Both the position numbers and the translations under genes were made by a program. From an uncultured Actinomycetes bacterium (lineage in GTDB: Bacteria > Actinomycetota > Acidimicrobiia > Acidimicrobiales > RAAP-2), in contig CAIKNP010000016.1 of assembly GCA_903828785.1 (NCBI GenBank), positions 62,001 to 126,000 on the forward strand: DNA of 64,000 bases. The letters are read 5' to 3'. The notes below the pieces were generated by a model. The model worked only from the letters and a program-made list of their open reading frames with translations. It searched no databases and was not told where the DNA came from. Shown here one piece after another: positions 15,963 to 24,914 of this stretch. Positions within the stretch are counted from its first letter, which is position 1. Each line of letters starts with the position of its first letter.

Positions 15963-18800
15963 ATGGCCATCGCACCACAGCGACTCGGAATCGGACTTCG
16001 TCGGTTTTTCACGACGGAGGACCGCCACCCCTACGACGAGATTGTGTGGGATCGTCGCGACGCGCGCATCACGAATTTCCGCGACGGATCCGTGGCCTTC
16101 GAGCAACTGGACGTAGAGGTTCCCGCAAGTTGGTCGGTGAACGCCACGAACATCCTGTCGCAGAAGTACTTCCGTGGCACCCTGGGCACCGCCGAGCGCG
16201 AGACCAGCTTGAAGCAGGTGGTCGACCGCATTGTTGACACTATTGCCGCGTGGGGTGTCGAGCGTGACTACTTCAGCGACGCCGAAGAGGCCGAGACCTT
16301 TACGGCCGAACTGAAGCACCTGCTCATCACCCAAAAAGCTGCGTTTAACTCGCCGGTGTGGTTCAACATTGGTGTCAAGGGCGTGCCCCAGCAGGGGAGT
16401 GCCTGCTTCATCCTGGCGGTGAATGACTCCATGCGCTCCATCCTCAACTGGTACACCGAGGAAGGCATTATCTTCAAGGGCGGTTCGGGGGCTGGCGTAA
16501 ACCTTTCGAAGATTCGTTCCAGCGCGGAACTGCTCGAAGGTGGCGGCACCGCTTCGGGTCCGGTGTCCTTCATGCGAGGCGCCGACGCCTCGGCCGGCAC
16601 CATCAAGTCCGGTGGTAAGACCCGTCGGGCAGCCAAAATGGTCATCCTCGACGTGGATCACCCCGACGTCGAAGAATTCATTTGGTGCAAGGCAAACGAG
16701 GAGAAGAAGGCGCGCGTCCTGCGCGATGCCGGTTTCGATATGGACCTCGACGGCAAGGACATCACCTCGATTCAGTACCAGAACGCCAACAACTCCGTGC
16801 GTATCTCGGATGACTTTATGCACGCCGTGATCAATGACGCGGACTGGAACCTGATGAGCCGTGACGGGGCAAGCGTGATTCGCACGGTGAAGGCCAAGGA
16901 ACTGTGGCGTCAGATTGCCCGCGCCGCTTGGGAGTGTGCCGACCCGGGCTTGCAGTTCGACACCACCATTAACGCCTGGCACACGAGTTCGAACACGGAC
17001 CGTATTAACGGGTCCAACCCCTGCTCGGAGTACATGCACATTGACAACTCGGCGTGCAACCTGGCGAGCTTGAACTTGATGAAGTTCCTGCTCTCCGACG
17101 GACGTTTTGACGTCGAGGCCTTCAAGGCCGGCGTCGAAGTGTTATTCACCGCTCAGGAGATCATCGTGGGAGCTGCCGACTATCCCACCGAGAAGATTGG
17201 TGAGAATAGCCGTAAGTTCCGTCAGCTCGGCATTGGCTACGCCAACTTGGGTGCTTTGCTGATGGCCTCAGGCATGGCCTACGACTCTGACCAGGGTCGA
17301 GCTTTGGCGGCGTCCATTTCGGCCCTGATGACCGGTCACGCTTACGCCACGTCGGCGCGCACCGCTGGACGCATGGGCCCCCACGAGGGCTTCGCCGAGA
17401 ACGCCGAGCCGATGCTGAATGTTTTGCGCAAGCACCGAGCCGCTTCGTACGAAATAGCCAACGTCGAAGACAAATTCTTTGACGTTCTCTTCGCCGCCCA
17501 GAGTGCGTGGGACGAAGCCGTCGAGCTCGGAGAGAAGTACGGGGTCCGCAACGCCCAAGCCTCCGTGTTGGCCCCTACGGGCACCATTGGACTACTGATG
17601 GACTGCGACACGACTGGTGTGGAGCCCGACCTCGGATTGGTGAAATTCAAGAAGTTGGTGGGTGGTGGAAATATGTCCATCGTCAACCAGACGGTGCCTC
17701 GCGCCTTGCGCAAGCTCGGCTACTCCGACACGGAAGTTGAGGCCATAGTCGCTTACATCGACGTGAACAAGTCAATCGTTGGCGCCCCCGAGCTTCGTCC
17801 CGAGCACCTGCCCGTATTCGCCTGTTCCATGGGTGATAACACGATTCACTACCTTGGCCACGTGAAAATGATGGGCGCAATTCAGCCCTTCATTTCTGGC
17901 GCTATCTCGAAGACGGTCAACATGCCCGAGGACGCCACCATTGAAGACGTCGCCAACCTGCACATGGACGCGTGGAAGCTCGGCATTAAGGCCGTAGCGA
18001 TTTACCGCGACAACTGCAAGGTGGGACAGCCGCTGTCAACCGCCAAAAAGGATGGCGAGTCCACGAATTCGATGATCGCCACAGATTCGGTAGCCGAGGA
18101 GTTGAAGACGAAGATTGCCGAATTGGAGTTGGCCTTGTCAACGGCGGTGACGCCCGTGACCTACCAGGAGTCAGTCGTCGTTGGGGCCGTGCGTGAGCGC
18201 TTGCCTCGTCGTCGCGTTTCCACGACCTTCTCCTTCCGCGTGGCCGACTGCGAGGGCTACGTGACGGTGGGTGAGTACGAGGATGGCCGTCCGGGTGAGG
18301 TGTTCATCAAGGTTTCCAAGCAGGGCTCAACCCTGGCGGGCATCATGGACGCTTTCTCCATCTCCATCAGCCTCGGCCTCCAGCACGGTGTGCCGCTGGC
18401 AACCTACGTCCGCAAGTACGTCAACATGAAGTTCGAACCATCGGGCATGACTGATGACGCGGACCTGCGTATCGCGACGTCGATTGTGGACTACATCTTC
18501 CGTCGTTTGGCTCTGGACTACCTCAACCCAACAGAGCGCGAAGACCTGGGCGTGCTTTCGACCTCAGAGCGGATTCAGCCAACGTTGCCCGAAGTTGTCG
18601 AGCAGGCGACGCCTAGCGTAGGCATGAACATCCAGCCAACGTTGATTGATCTGGGTGCGAAGCCCACGACGGAAGCACCCCTATTGCCACGGGTAGAGCA
18701 GCGTGACGCACCTATGTGCTACCAGTGTGGCAACTCCATGCAACGAGCCGGTTCGTGCTACGTCTGCTCGAGCTGCGGAGCCACCAGCGGCTGCAGTTGA
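15963..18800 (+). CDS. nrdJ: vitamin B12-dependent (class II) ribonucleoside-diphosphate reductase
   Basis: This 945-aa enzyme starts at ATG 15963 with an AAAAGAG site; GTG 15954 lacks spacing. It makes dNDPs using an adenosylcobalamin-generated thiyl radical and needs no oxygen-sensitive partner subunit. The core residues match the Thermotoga NrdJ pattern: redox Cys148 (GSACFI) and Cys365 (NSACNLA), radical Cys354 in NPCSE with N352 and E356. After about residue 720 a linker leads to a C-terminal region and a Cys-rich zinc-ribbon/redox tail (CYQCG..CYVCSSC) that could re-reduce the site. The promoter carries paired NrdR-like boxes; nrdR itself is not in the window. Confidence 0.97.
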   Translation: MAIAPQRLGIGLRRFFTTEDRHPYDEIVWDRRDARITNFRDGSVAFEQLDVEVPASWSVNATNILSQKYFRGTLGTAERETSLKQVVDRIVDTIAAWGVERDYFSDAEEAETFTAELKHLLITQKAAFNSPVWFNIGVKGVPQQGSACFILAVNDSMRSILNWYTEEGIIFKGGSGAGVNLSKIRSSAELLEGGGTASGPVSFMRGADASAGTIKSGGKTRRAAKMVILDVDHPDVEEFIWCKANEEKKARVLRDAGFDMDLDGKDITSIQYQNANNSVRISDDFMHAVINDADWNLMSRDGASVIRTVKAKELWRQIARAAWECADPGLQFDTTINAWHTSSNTDRINGSNPCSEYMHIDNSACNLASLNLMKFLLSDGRFDVEAFKAGVEVLFTAQEIIVGAADYPTEKIGENSRKFRQLGIGYANLGALLMASGMAYDSDQGRALAASISALMTGHAYATSARTAGRMGPHEGFAENAEPMLNVLRKHRAASYEIANVEDKFFDVLFAAQSAWDEAVELGEKYGVRNAQASVLAPTGTIGLLMDCDTTGVEPDLGLVKFKKLVGGGNMSIVNQTVPRALRKLGYSDTEVEAIVAYIDVNKSIVGAPELRPEHLPVFACSMGDNTIHYLGHVKMMGAIQPFISGAISKTVNMPEDATIEDVANLHMDAWKLGIKAVAIYRDNCKVGQPLSTAKKDGESTNSMIATDSVAEELKTKIAELELALSTAVTPVTYQESVVVGAVRERLPRRRVSTTFSFRVADCEGYVTVGEYEDGRPGEVFIKVSKQGSTLAGIMDAFSISISLGLQHGVPLATYVRKYVNMKFEPSGMTDDADLRIATSIVDYIFRRLALDYLNPTEREDLGVLSTSERIQPTLPEVVEQATPSVGMNIQPTLIDLGAKPTTEAPLLPRVEQRDAPMCYQCGNSMQRAGSCYVCSSCGATSGCS

Positions 18801-18832
18801 TGCCGCACAACATGCTCGTCGACCCAACGACG

Positions 18833-18869
18833 CAGAATGCCGGTGACCACCTTGGTCACCGGCATTCTG
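18833..18869 (+). terminator. large perfect hairpin after nrdJ
   Basis: A 17-bp perfect stem with a 3-nt loop (arms CAGAATGCCGGTGACCA and its complement) starts 33 bp after the stop. No U-tract follows, so it may be an intrinsic terminator of the U-less type or an mRNA 3'-end stabiliser. Confidence 0.65.
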
Positions 18870-18930
18870 CACCACTCGCAGGCGCATGAATAAGGGCGCT
18901 CACCAGCCCACTCGTGAGCCAATCACTTGC

Positions 18931-18936
18931 TACACT
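18931..18936 (+). promoter_or_regulatory. extended -10 TTGC-TACACT
   Basis: TACACT is preceded by TGC (an extended -10) and followed 6 nt later by GTG 18943, the start of a nine-codon leader ORF. Confidence 0.5.
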
Positions 18937-18942
18937 CACAAC

Positions 18943-18972
18943 GTGCACTCACAGAACTCCTCTGAACGTTGA
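18943..18972 (+). CDS. possible nine-codon leader peptide
   Basis: GTG CAC TCA CAG AAC TCC TCT GAA CGT TGA encodes MHSQNSSER. It lies where a leaderless message from TACACT would begin. Its TGA overlaps the TTG start of the receiver gene (TTGA), so it may only feed ribosomes to that weak start. No attenuator hairpin or codon bias was seen. Confidence 0.35.
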   Translation: MHSQNSSER

Positions 18973-19367
18973 GCGGCGAGGTTCCGCGCCTACTCCTCAT
19001 TGAGGATGACTCGTTTACGGTTGAACTCGTTATGTCCTTGGTGGAAGAATTGCTGGTGGAGGTGGTCGCCGCCTCGACGCCGGACACCCTTAAGAATTCC
19101 CTGGAGAGTTCCTGGTCCATTATTCTCCTGGATCTGACGATGCCTGAATTGGCCCCCATTTCGACGATCTGGCAAATCGCCGAGGCGCAACCGGGCTCCG
19201 ACATCATGATCTACAGCGGGGGTCCACCCGAGCGCATTCACGCCATGGCGGAGATTGCGAATGAAAATGGGCTGAATGTCCGCGCGACAATTTCGAAGCG
19301 ACAAGGCTTTGGAGAGTTGCAGAGGCATCTCGAGGAACTCTTTGATGCGAAGCCGCTGGGCGACTAA
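18969..19367 (+). CDS. single-domain response-regulator receiver protein
   Basis: The 132-aa protein is a CheY-like receiver without an output domain: acidic pair IEDD (residues 12-13), phospho-acceptor in IILLDLTMPE (about Asp 56), a Ser in IYSGGP at the Thr/Ser switch, and a Lys in ISKRQGF. The start is uncertain: TTG 18969 has no Shine-Dalgarno but overlaps a short upstream ORF. It resembles the receiver of the REC-EAL protein at 32834 (same LL.EDD/NDSFT start) and could accept phosphate from the same type of kinase; the partner is unknown. Confidence 0.85.
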   Translation: MSGEVPRLLLIEDDSFTVELVMSLVEELLVEVVAASTPDTLKNSLESSWSIILLDLTMPELAPISTIWQIAEAQPGSDIMIYSGGPPERIHAMAEIANENGLNVRATISKRQGFGELQRHLEELFDAKPLGD

Positions 19368-19383
19368 CTAGTCGGAGGTGTCT

Positions 19384-20070
19384 ATGGTTCGTGAGCAACG
19401 AGTGTTTTCTGCTCTGGCGGTCGTGGCGTGGTCGGGAACCCTCCTTCGAGTGGTCCACGACCTCTACGTCACACCCGGGACGCTGGGCTACCAGCACGGG
19501 CTATTTGGCCCCTATCAGCACGGTGTGGTGGGTGGCCTGCAGCAAGTGAGCGACGACCTGAGCTACTTCACGCATTGGTCGAATCTCGCGCTGGCCATCG
19601 TTATGACGATGCTCGCGCGCAATCCCCAACGAGACACGCCACTCTTTCGCGCGGCGCGCAATACGGCACTGTTGATGATCACTATGACCGGCATCCTGTA
19701 CGCGGCCTTGATTGCCCCAACTGATCACGTGGTCGGCTGGTTCAACATCTTGACGAACACGATCATTCACTACGTGAACCCGCCACTCGCGGTGGTGGCG
19801 TGGCTCACGCTTGGTCCTCGGGGATGGATGCGTTGGCGCACGATGGGACAAATGTATGTCGTGCCCAGTATCTACCTGCTGTTCACGCTGCTTCGCGGCG
19901 CCTGGACGCATACCTACCCCTACGCCTTCTTCAACATCGTCAAACTGGGTTACCGTAGTGTCGTGGTCGAAATGCTGGTCATCGTCGCCGCTTCGACGTT
20001 GGTTATTGCCTTCTTCATCATCATCGACCAGTGGCTCACTCGTCGACAAGTAGGGTCGACCCTAGACTGA
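19384..20070 (+). CDS. Pr6Pr family integral membrane protein
   Basis: The 228-aa protein has about six transmembrane helices. The arrangement fits Pr6Pr/FAR-17a-like proteins: FTHWSNLALAIVMTM, TGILYAALIAP, NTIIHYVNPPLAVVAWL, PYAFFNIVKLGYRSV. ATG 19384 is preceded by GGAGG at a 5-nt spacing, which rules out GTG 19378. The function of bacterial members is unknown; a related eukaryotic family contains hydrolases of lipid esters, but no activity can be claimed here. Confidence 0.8.
   Translation: MVREQRVFSALAVVAWSGTLLRVVHDLYVTPGTLGYQHGLFGPYQHGVVGGLQQVSDDLSYFTHWSNLALAIVMTMLARNPQRDTPLFRAARNTALLMITMTGILYAALIAPTDHVVGWFNILTNTIIHYVNPPLAVVAWLTLGPRGWMRWRTMGQMYVVPSIYLLFTLLRGAWTHTYPYAFFNIVKLGYRSVVVEMLVIVAASTLVIAFFIIIDQWLTRRQVGSTLD
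20063..20068 (+). promoter_or_regulatory. -10 hexamer TAGACT of leaderless budA
   Basis: TAGACT is 6 nt before ATG 20075, overlapping the end of the upstream gene. Confidence 0.45.
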
Positions 20071-20074
20071 CACG

Positions 20075-20872
20075 ATGTCTGGACACATTGTCGATGATCG
20101 TCTTCTCGGGGCCCTACACGTCCAAGCCCTTCGCGCCGCGGGCGTCGACCACGACCCGGTGGCGGAGCACGGCGCCTTCCAGGTGGGCACCATTGAGTCA
20201 CTAATGGGTGGAGCCTTTGACGGCCAGAGCACAATCGCCCAGGTCTTGGCGCACGGACCCTTGGGCGTGGGAACACTCAATCATCTGGCGGGGGAGATGA
20301 CCATCATTGACGGGGTGGCCTACCTCTGCGATACCACGGGTACGGCTCGAGTGGTGGGCCTCGAAGAGTTAACGCCCTTCGCCGTCGTCTCACCCTTTGC
20401 CGCACCGCGCTCCACCGCCATCGGAGCCTGCGCGGATCTGGGAACATTGCAAGCAGTGATCGCCCGTTTGGCGCAGCGTGCGTCAGACCTGCTGGCCTTT
20501 CGCGTGGATGGACATTTCGCCGAGTTGCATCTGCGCAGTGTGCACGCCCAAGAGCCGCCCTACGTATCACTGGCGAAGGCCAGCGAGGATCAGTCGGAAT
20601 TCGACTTCTACGACGTCGAAGGCACGCTGGTGGGATTCGTCTTTCCGGATCTCGCGGCTGGCATCGAGGTTCCCGGGTTTCACGTCCACTTTCTCACCAG
20701 CGACCGGACGCGGGGTGGTCACGTGCTGTCCATGACGCTGATCGCCGGCACCCTGCAACTTGACGAGACCGCCGAATTGCGCCTCGAGTTACCCGAGGGG
20801 GTCGACCTCGGACGAGTCGGAGCAATGGACCGAGCCGTGTTGAACGCTATAGAGAACGAGCGTCACCACTAG
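20075..20872 (+). CDS. budA: alpha-acetolactate decarboxylase
   Basis: This 265-aa enzyme converts acetolactate to acetoin. Family hallmarks are GTLNHLAGEMTIIDG (E74) and GFHVHFLTSDRTRGGHVL. The metal-binding His are H203, H205 and H216, with the 2- and 11-residue spacing of the known enzyme, and a conserved Glu lies near the C-terminus (E262). It is cytosolic. Acetolactate synthase is not in the window. It converges with an E2-E1beta-E1alpha operon, which raises the option that this dehydrogenase acts on acetoin. Confidence 0.93.
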   Translation: MSGHIVDDRLLGALHVQALRAAGVDHDPVAEHGAFQVGTIESLMGGAFDGQSTIAQVLAHGPLGVGTLNHLAGEMTIIDGVAYLCDTTGTARVVGLEELTPFAVVSPFAAPRSTAIGACADLGTLQAVIARLAQRASDLLAFRVDGHFAELHLRSVHAQEPPYVSLAKASEDQSEFDFYDVEGTLVGFVFPDLAAGIEVPGFHVHFLTSDRTRGGHVLSMTLIAGTLQLDETAELRLELPEGVDLGRVGAMDRAVLNAIENERHH

Positions 20873-20964
20873 CGAGCCGCCACGTCCAGTCCGCCTCCTC
20901 GAAGGTCCGCGCTGGGGAACACCAGCACGCGATCTCTGCCCCAAGGCGGGCGACGCGCGCGAGG

Positions 20965-22197
20965 CTAGACGATCAGCGAGAGTGGATGTTCGATCAGCTG
21001 GGTGAGGGTCTGAAGGAATTGGGCCGCTAGGGCTCCGTCGATGATGCGGTGGTCCGCTGAAAGGGTGTAACGCATCACGTGCTGAGCGAGAATCTCGTCA
21101 CCGAGCACGACTGCTTCCTTCTTGGTACCACCGACGGCGAGAATCGCCCCTTCGGGTGGGTTGATGATGGCGGTGAATTCTTCGACCTCGAACATGCCCA
21201 GATTGGAAATGGTGAAGGTGCCGCCACTCATTTGATCAATTGACAAGCCCTTGGTGCTCGCCAGCGTCACTAAACGCTTGGCCTCGACCCCAATTTCGCT
21301 GACCGACTTGGCATCGGCGTCGACGATAACGGGAACGACGAGGCCGTTGTTGGACGCCACCGCAACGCCGATGTTCACTCGCTGATGCAATTGCATGACG
21401 GGGGAAGTGTCCGAGACGTAGGAGGCATTTACGAGTGGATGTTGACGCAGCGCTAGGGCGCAGGCCCTGATAAGGAGATCATTGATGGTCACCTTGGCCC
21501 GACCAGTCGCGACCAGTTGCGAATTGAGGTCTTGCCGCAGGGTCACGAAAGACTCGGCGTTGGCGGACGCGGTGACGTAGAAGTGGGGCGTAGATCGTGT
21601 GCTCTCGCCCAGTCGACGAGCGATAACCCGTCGAACTGGCGTTATGGGCACTTCCTGCGTACCGCGCTTCTCGTCGGCCATGGGACCAAAGGCCATGGGC
21701 AGCGGCGTTCCCTGTGGCGCTTCGGCCGCGTGGGCGGGCAGGGCGTCAAGGTCGGCTCGAATTATTCGCCCGCCGGGCCCGGATCCGGTGACCTGGCTGA
21801 GGTCGAGGTTGAGTTCGCGCGCGAGTCGCCGAACCAGCGGGGAGGCAATGATGCCCGAGCGCTCGTCGTTACCCGCGAAGGGCAGCACCACCGGGGCCGC
21901 AACTTCGGCGGACGGCGCGGTGACCTCACTAATCGCCGTGCTTGCGGCACTGGCGGTTTCGCCCTCGCCACCGACGCGGGCGATGAGGGCACCAATGGCG
22001 ACGGCCTGACCGGCGTCGACCACAATCTCACTCAAGACGCCGGCTTCGTATACCTCGAACTCCATCGTGGCCTTATCCGATTCGATGTCGCAGAGCACTT
22101 CGCCGACGCGCAGGGTGTCACCAACCTGTTTGCGCCAGGCGACGATGGTGCCCTCCTCCATGGTGTCCGAGAGCCGGGGCATAGTGATGTCAGTCAT
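20965..22197 (-). CDS. 2-oxoacid dehydrogenase E2 (dihydrolipoyl acyltransferase)
   Basis: The 410-aa protein starts at ATG 22197, inside the end of E1 beta (8-nt overlap). It has one lipoyl domain at residues 4-78 with lipoyl-Lys in IESDKATM (K42), an Ala/Val-rich linker, an E1/E3-binding domain (SPLVRRLARELNLDL...GRIIRADL, about residues 135-170), and a catalytic domain ending in the HRIIDG motif (H383, D387). It transfers the acyl group to CoA. Pyruvate or acetoin dehydrogenase are the likely options; budA next door hints at acetoin. No E3 gene is present. Confidence 0.92.
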   Translation of the reverse strand: MTDITMPRLSDTMEEGTIVAWRKQVGDTLRVGEVLCDIESDKATMEFEVYEAGVLSEIVVDAGQAVAIGALIARVGGEGETASAASTAISEVTAPSAEVAAPVVLPFAGNDERSGIIASPLVRRLARELNLDLSQVTGSGPGGRIIRADLDALPAHAAEAPQGTPLPMAFGPMADEKRGTQEVPITPVRRVIARRLGESTRSTPHFYVTASANAESFVTLRQDLNSQLVATGRAKVTINDLLIRACALALRQHPLVNASYVSDTSPVMQLHQRVNIGVAVASNNGLVVPVIVDADAKSVSEIGVEAKRLVTLASTKGLSIDQMSGGTFTISNLGMFEVEEFTAIINPPEGAILAVGGTKKEAVVLGDEILAQHVMRYTLSADHRIIDGALAAQFLQTLTQLIEHPLSLIV

Positions 22198-23206
22198 GGG
22201 GACTCGTCTTTGAACGGCGGTGGCCAATAGCGTCCAAGGTTTGGTAAATCGCCTGGATAACGTCGTGCTCACTGGGCATGGCGGCACTTTCGAGCGACTT
22301 GGCGTAGGGCATGGGGACCTCGGCCATCGCGACGCGACGAACGGGCGCGTCGAGGTAGTCGAAGGCCCCGTCAGAGATTGTGGCCGCGATTTCGGCGCCG
22401 ATGCCGTAGGTCAGCCAATCGTCCTCGAGCATGACGGCCGCGTGGGTCTTCTTCACCGAGTTGACGATGGTTTCGCGGTCCAGGGGGCGCAGTGAGCACA
22501 AATCGATCACTTCAATGTCGAGGTGCTCGCTGTCGGCAAGCTGGTCGGCAATCTTCTTGGCGACGTAGGCCATGCGAGAGTAGCCAATCAGAGTCAGGTG
22601 GCTGCCCTCCCGGGTGATCTTGGCCTTGCCAATGACCGCCGGCTCGTCGTGTGCGGGCACTTCACCCTTGGTGTTATACAGGGCTAAGTTCTCGAGAAAG
22701 AGTACGGGGTCGTCATCGCGAATCGCGGCCAGCATGAGCGCCTTAGCGTCAGCGGGTGTTGACGGGGCCACCACTTTGAGACCAGGCACGAAGGCGTAGT
22801 AGAGCTCTATGTTCTGCGAGTGCGTCGCCCCGAGCTGCTGCCCGCCACCACCGGGGGTGCGAATAACGAGGGGCACTTTGGCCTGGCCGCCGAACATGCC
22901 GTAGATCTTGGCGGCGTGGTTCACAATCTGGTCAATGGCAATGAGCGAGAAGTTAATCGTCATGATTTCCACTACGGGCCGCAGGCCTAACATGGCCGCC
23001 CCAATAGCGACGCCGGTAAATCCTTCTTCGGCGATGGGGGTGTCTCGCACGCGCTTATCCCCGAATTCGGCCAAGAGGCCGGCGGTGATTTTGTACGAGC
23101 CCTCGAAGACTCCAATTTCTTCACCCAGCAACATCACGTTTTCGTCACGCAACATTTCCGAACGCAGGGTGTCGTGAATCGCTTGGCGGTAGGACATCAA
23201 GGTCAT
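22190..23206 (-). CDS. 2-oxoacid dehydrogenase E1 beta (second set)
   Basis: The 338-aa subunit has the GEEIGVFEG ThDP-Glu block, VRDTPIAEEGFTGVAIGAAM, RTPGGGGQQLGATHSQN, and C-terminal VIDLCSLRPLDRETI / LEDDWLTYGIGAE. It shares the whole family architecture with the E1 beta at 126-1103 but is clearly divergent (for example FEGSYKITAGL versus GGVFKGTVGL). It overlaps E1 alpha by 4 nt and E2 by 8 nt, so the three subunits are translationally coupled. Confidence 0.93.
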   Translation of the reverse strand: MTLMSYRQAIHDTLRSEMLRDENVMLLGEEIGVFEGSYKITAGLLAEFGDKRVRDTPIAEEGFTGVAIGAAMLGLRPVVEIMTINFSLIAIDQIVNHAAKIYGMFGGQAKVPLVIRTPGGGGQQLGATHSQNIELYYAFVPGLKVVAPSTPADAKALMLAAIRDDDPVLFLENLALYNTKGEVPAHDEPAVIGKAKITREGSHLTLIGYSRMAYVAKKIADQLADSEHLDIEVIDLCSLRPLDRETIVNSVKKTHAAVMLEDDWLTYGIGAEIAATISDGAFDYLDAPVRRVAMAEVPMPYAKSLESAAMPSEHDVIQAIYQTLDAIGHRRSKTSPHD

Positions 23207-24333
23207 CGAGCGGCTCCGGTTTCGTCGAAGAGGGCCTGACCGGGGAGGCGACGCGAGTCGTTGACCACGGGAGAGGCGTAGGTGTAATCGAAGAGTGTCG
23301 AAACATCGGGGTGCGCGCTCGCTTCCGCGAAGGCGGCGATCTCCTCAATCCGAGCGAGCACGGCGGTGTTGAGTGCCTCGAGGCTGGCGGCGTCACTCAA
23401 TTGGCGGCTAATGAGTTGATCAGCGAGAAGCTGGATGGGATCGAAGTGGGTCAACTCCTCCACCTCTTGCGCTGAACGGTACTTCGCCGGGTCCACGACG
23501 GAGTGACCGCGAAGTCGGTGACAGGTCACTTCGAGAAGGTAGGGCTGTCCACTACGAGCGGAAGCGACGGCGACGCGCGCCGCTTCGAGCACCGCGACTG
23601 CGTCGGTGCCGTCAACCACGGCCGAAGGCATTTGGTAGGCCGCCGCGCGCTTGTAGAGGTGGGGTTCTGCACTGGAGCGCTCGACGGTGGTGCCCATCCC
23701 GAGGAAGTTGTTGATGATGACGTACACAATGGGCAATTTCCACAGTTGGGCGATGTTGAGTGATTCGTGAAAAGCACCAATATTGGTCGTTCCGTCGCCC
23801 ATCGTGCACATCACCACTTCGGACTGACGATGGTAATCAATGGCCAAGGCGGCCCCCGTCGCCAGGGGCAATTGACCGCCGACGATGCCGTAGCCACCGA
23901 GCAGGCGGTGGTCGAGGTCGAAGAGGTGCATTGAGCCACCCCAGCCCTTGGAAACGCCATCAACCCGCCCGTACAGTTCGGCCATTATGGCCTTCGGATC
24001 GATGTTTCGAGCAATCGCGTAGCCGTGTTCGCGATAGTTGGTGAAGAGGTAGTCCGTAGGCTCCAGGGCCGACATCAATCCCACGACGGCGGCCTCTTCG
24101 CCCAGGTTCAAGTGACAATATCCACCGATGAGTGCTTGGGTGTAGGAGCGCGCGCAACGCTCTTCGAAGCGACGAATGAAGAGCATCTCGCGATAGAAGT
24201 CGAGCAACTGACTATCGAGCTGGGTAGTGGCTTCGGCACCCTTCGTCTTCTTGGGCGTGGACTTAGACCGAGTCGTGGTGGACTTCGTTGTTGAAGCCAC
24301 CGAGGAAGTCGTCGTCCGCTTGGCGGTAGTCAA
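23203..24333 (-). CDS. 2-oxoacid dehydrogenase E1 alpha (second set)
   Basis: This subunit carries the ThDP motif GDGTTNIGAFHESLN...IINN (about residues 180-212) and phosphorylation-loop-like RLRGHSVVDPAKYR. A Thr/Ser/Lys-rich N-terminal tail of about 35 residues (TKSTTTRSKSTPKKTK) precedes the catalytic part and may bind the E2 core electrostatically. Start TTG 24333 is chosen because GAGAGG lies 8 nt upstream; GTG 24366 lacks one and would add 11 aa. It is the first gene of the E1alpha-E1beta-E2 operon, with TACGAT near 24393 as a possible -10. Confidence 0.92.
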   Translation of the reverse strand: MTTAKRTTTSSVASTTKSTTTRSKSTPKKTKGAEATTQLDSQLLDFYREMLFIRRFEERCARSYTQALIGGYCHLNLGEEAAVVGLMSALEPTDYLFTNYREHGYAIARNIDPKAIMAELYGRVDGVSKGWGGSMHLFDLDHRLLGGYGIVGGQLPLATGAALAIDYHRQSEVVMCTMGDGTTNIGAFHESLNIAQLWKLPIVYVIINNFLGMGTTVERSSAEPHLYKRAAAYQMPSAVVDGTDAVAVLEAARVAVASARSGQPYLLEVTCHRLRGHSVVDPAKYRSAQEVEELTHFDPIQLLADQLISRQLSDAASLEALNTAVLARIEEIAAFAEASAHPDVSTLFDYTYASPVVNDSRRLPGQALFDETGAAR

Positions 24334-24479
24334 ATCAGCGTCCTCTCGGTGCGACGCGGCGGGCACGCCGGCGTAGGTGGTGGTAGCAATCGTAGGCTAC
24401 GGCTCCTCGGCAAGGAAAGTCCCGAGACCTCATTTCGGCCATTTATCGGTTGATACCGCACATCAATCTTCGTGCTGAA

Positions 24480-24914
24480 CTACCAACCAATGGGACTGCA
24501 ACCGTACTGGTCAGGCACATACCCACCAGTAATGCGCATGCCCACGAGAATCTGCTCGTCCCTCGTTGCCTGTCCGGCCACCGGTGCGAAGGCGAGGCCT
24601 CCGTACTGCACCCACGAGGAATTTAGAAAGCCAATGCCGCTGTAGAAGGGGCCTTGCATATGCCAGTTACCGGCGACTTCGCAAATTGCGACACGTTGCC
24701 ACTGCTGACGAAGGACGGGAGCGCTGAGGTGTGAGATACGGGCCAGGTGGGCGAGTGAGGCGGAGGCGTGCTGCGCCACCACCAGTGAGTGCCACTGGGC
24801 AAGTTTGATGACGGACGGCGTGCGGTGCACTACGGGGGTCACAGCCGCGTGCGCAGTTGTGGGTACCACCAGGGTTCCGACAGGGGCTAGTAGCGCCAAC
24901 AAAAGTCGTCGCAT
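24480..24914 (-). CDS. secreted Rpf-like transglycosylase-domain protein
   Basis: The 144-aa protein starts at ATG 24914 with AAGGAG upstream. A signal peptide (residues 1-22, ending TTAHA) is followed by about 50 aa of Ala/His-rich sequence. The C-terminal 75-aa domain has the Rpf/transglycosylase-like pattern WQRVAICEVAGNW, YSGIGFLNSSW, YGGLAF and ATRDEQILVGMRI. The Glu of ICEVAGNW is the predicted catalytic acid. Such enzymes cleave peptidoglycan in growth or resuscitation. The spacing is a variant of the canonical domain, and a terminal Cys may pair with ICE. Confidence 0.8.
   Translation of the reverse strand: MRRLLLALLAPVGTLVVPTTAHAAVTPVVHRTPSVIKLAQWHSLVVAQHASASLAHLARISHLSAPVLRQQWQRVAICEVAGNWHMQGPFYSGIGFLNSSWVQYGGLAFAPVAGQATRDEQILVGMRITGGYVPDQYGCSPIGW

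Noticed and set aside
15954-17039. Long antisense frame opposite nrdJ (367 codons on minus)
   Set aside because: Shadow of the well-supported nrdJ frame in a codon-biased gene; no start signal or known domain.
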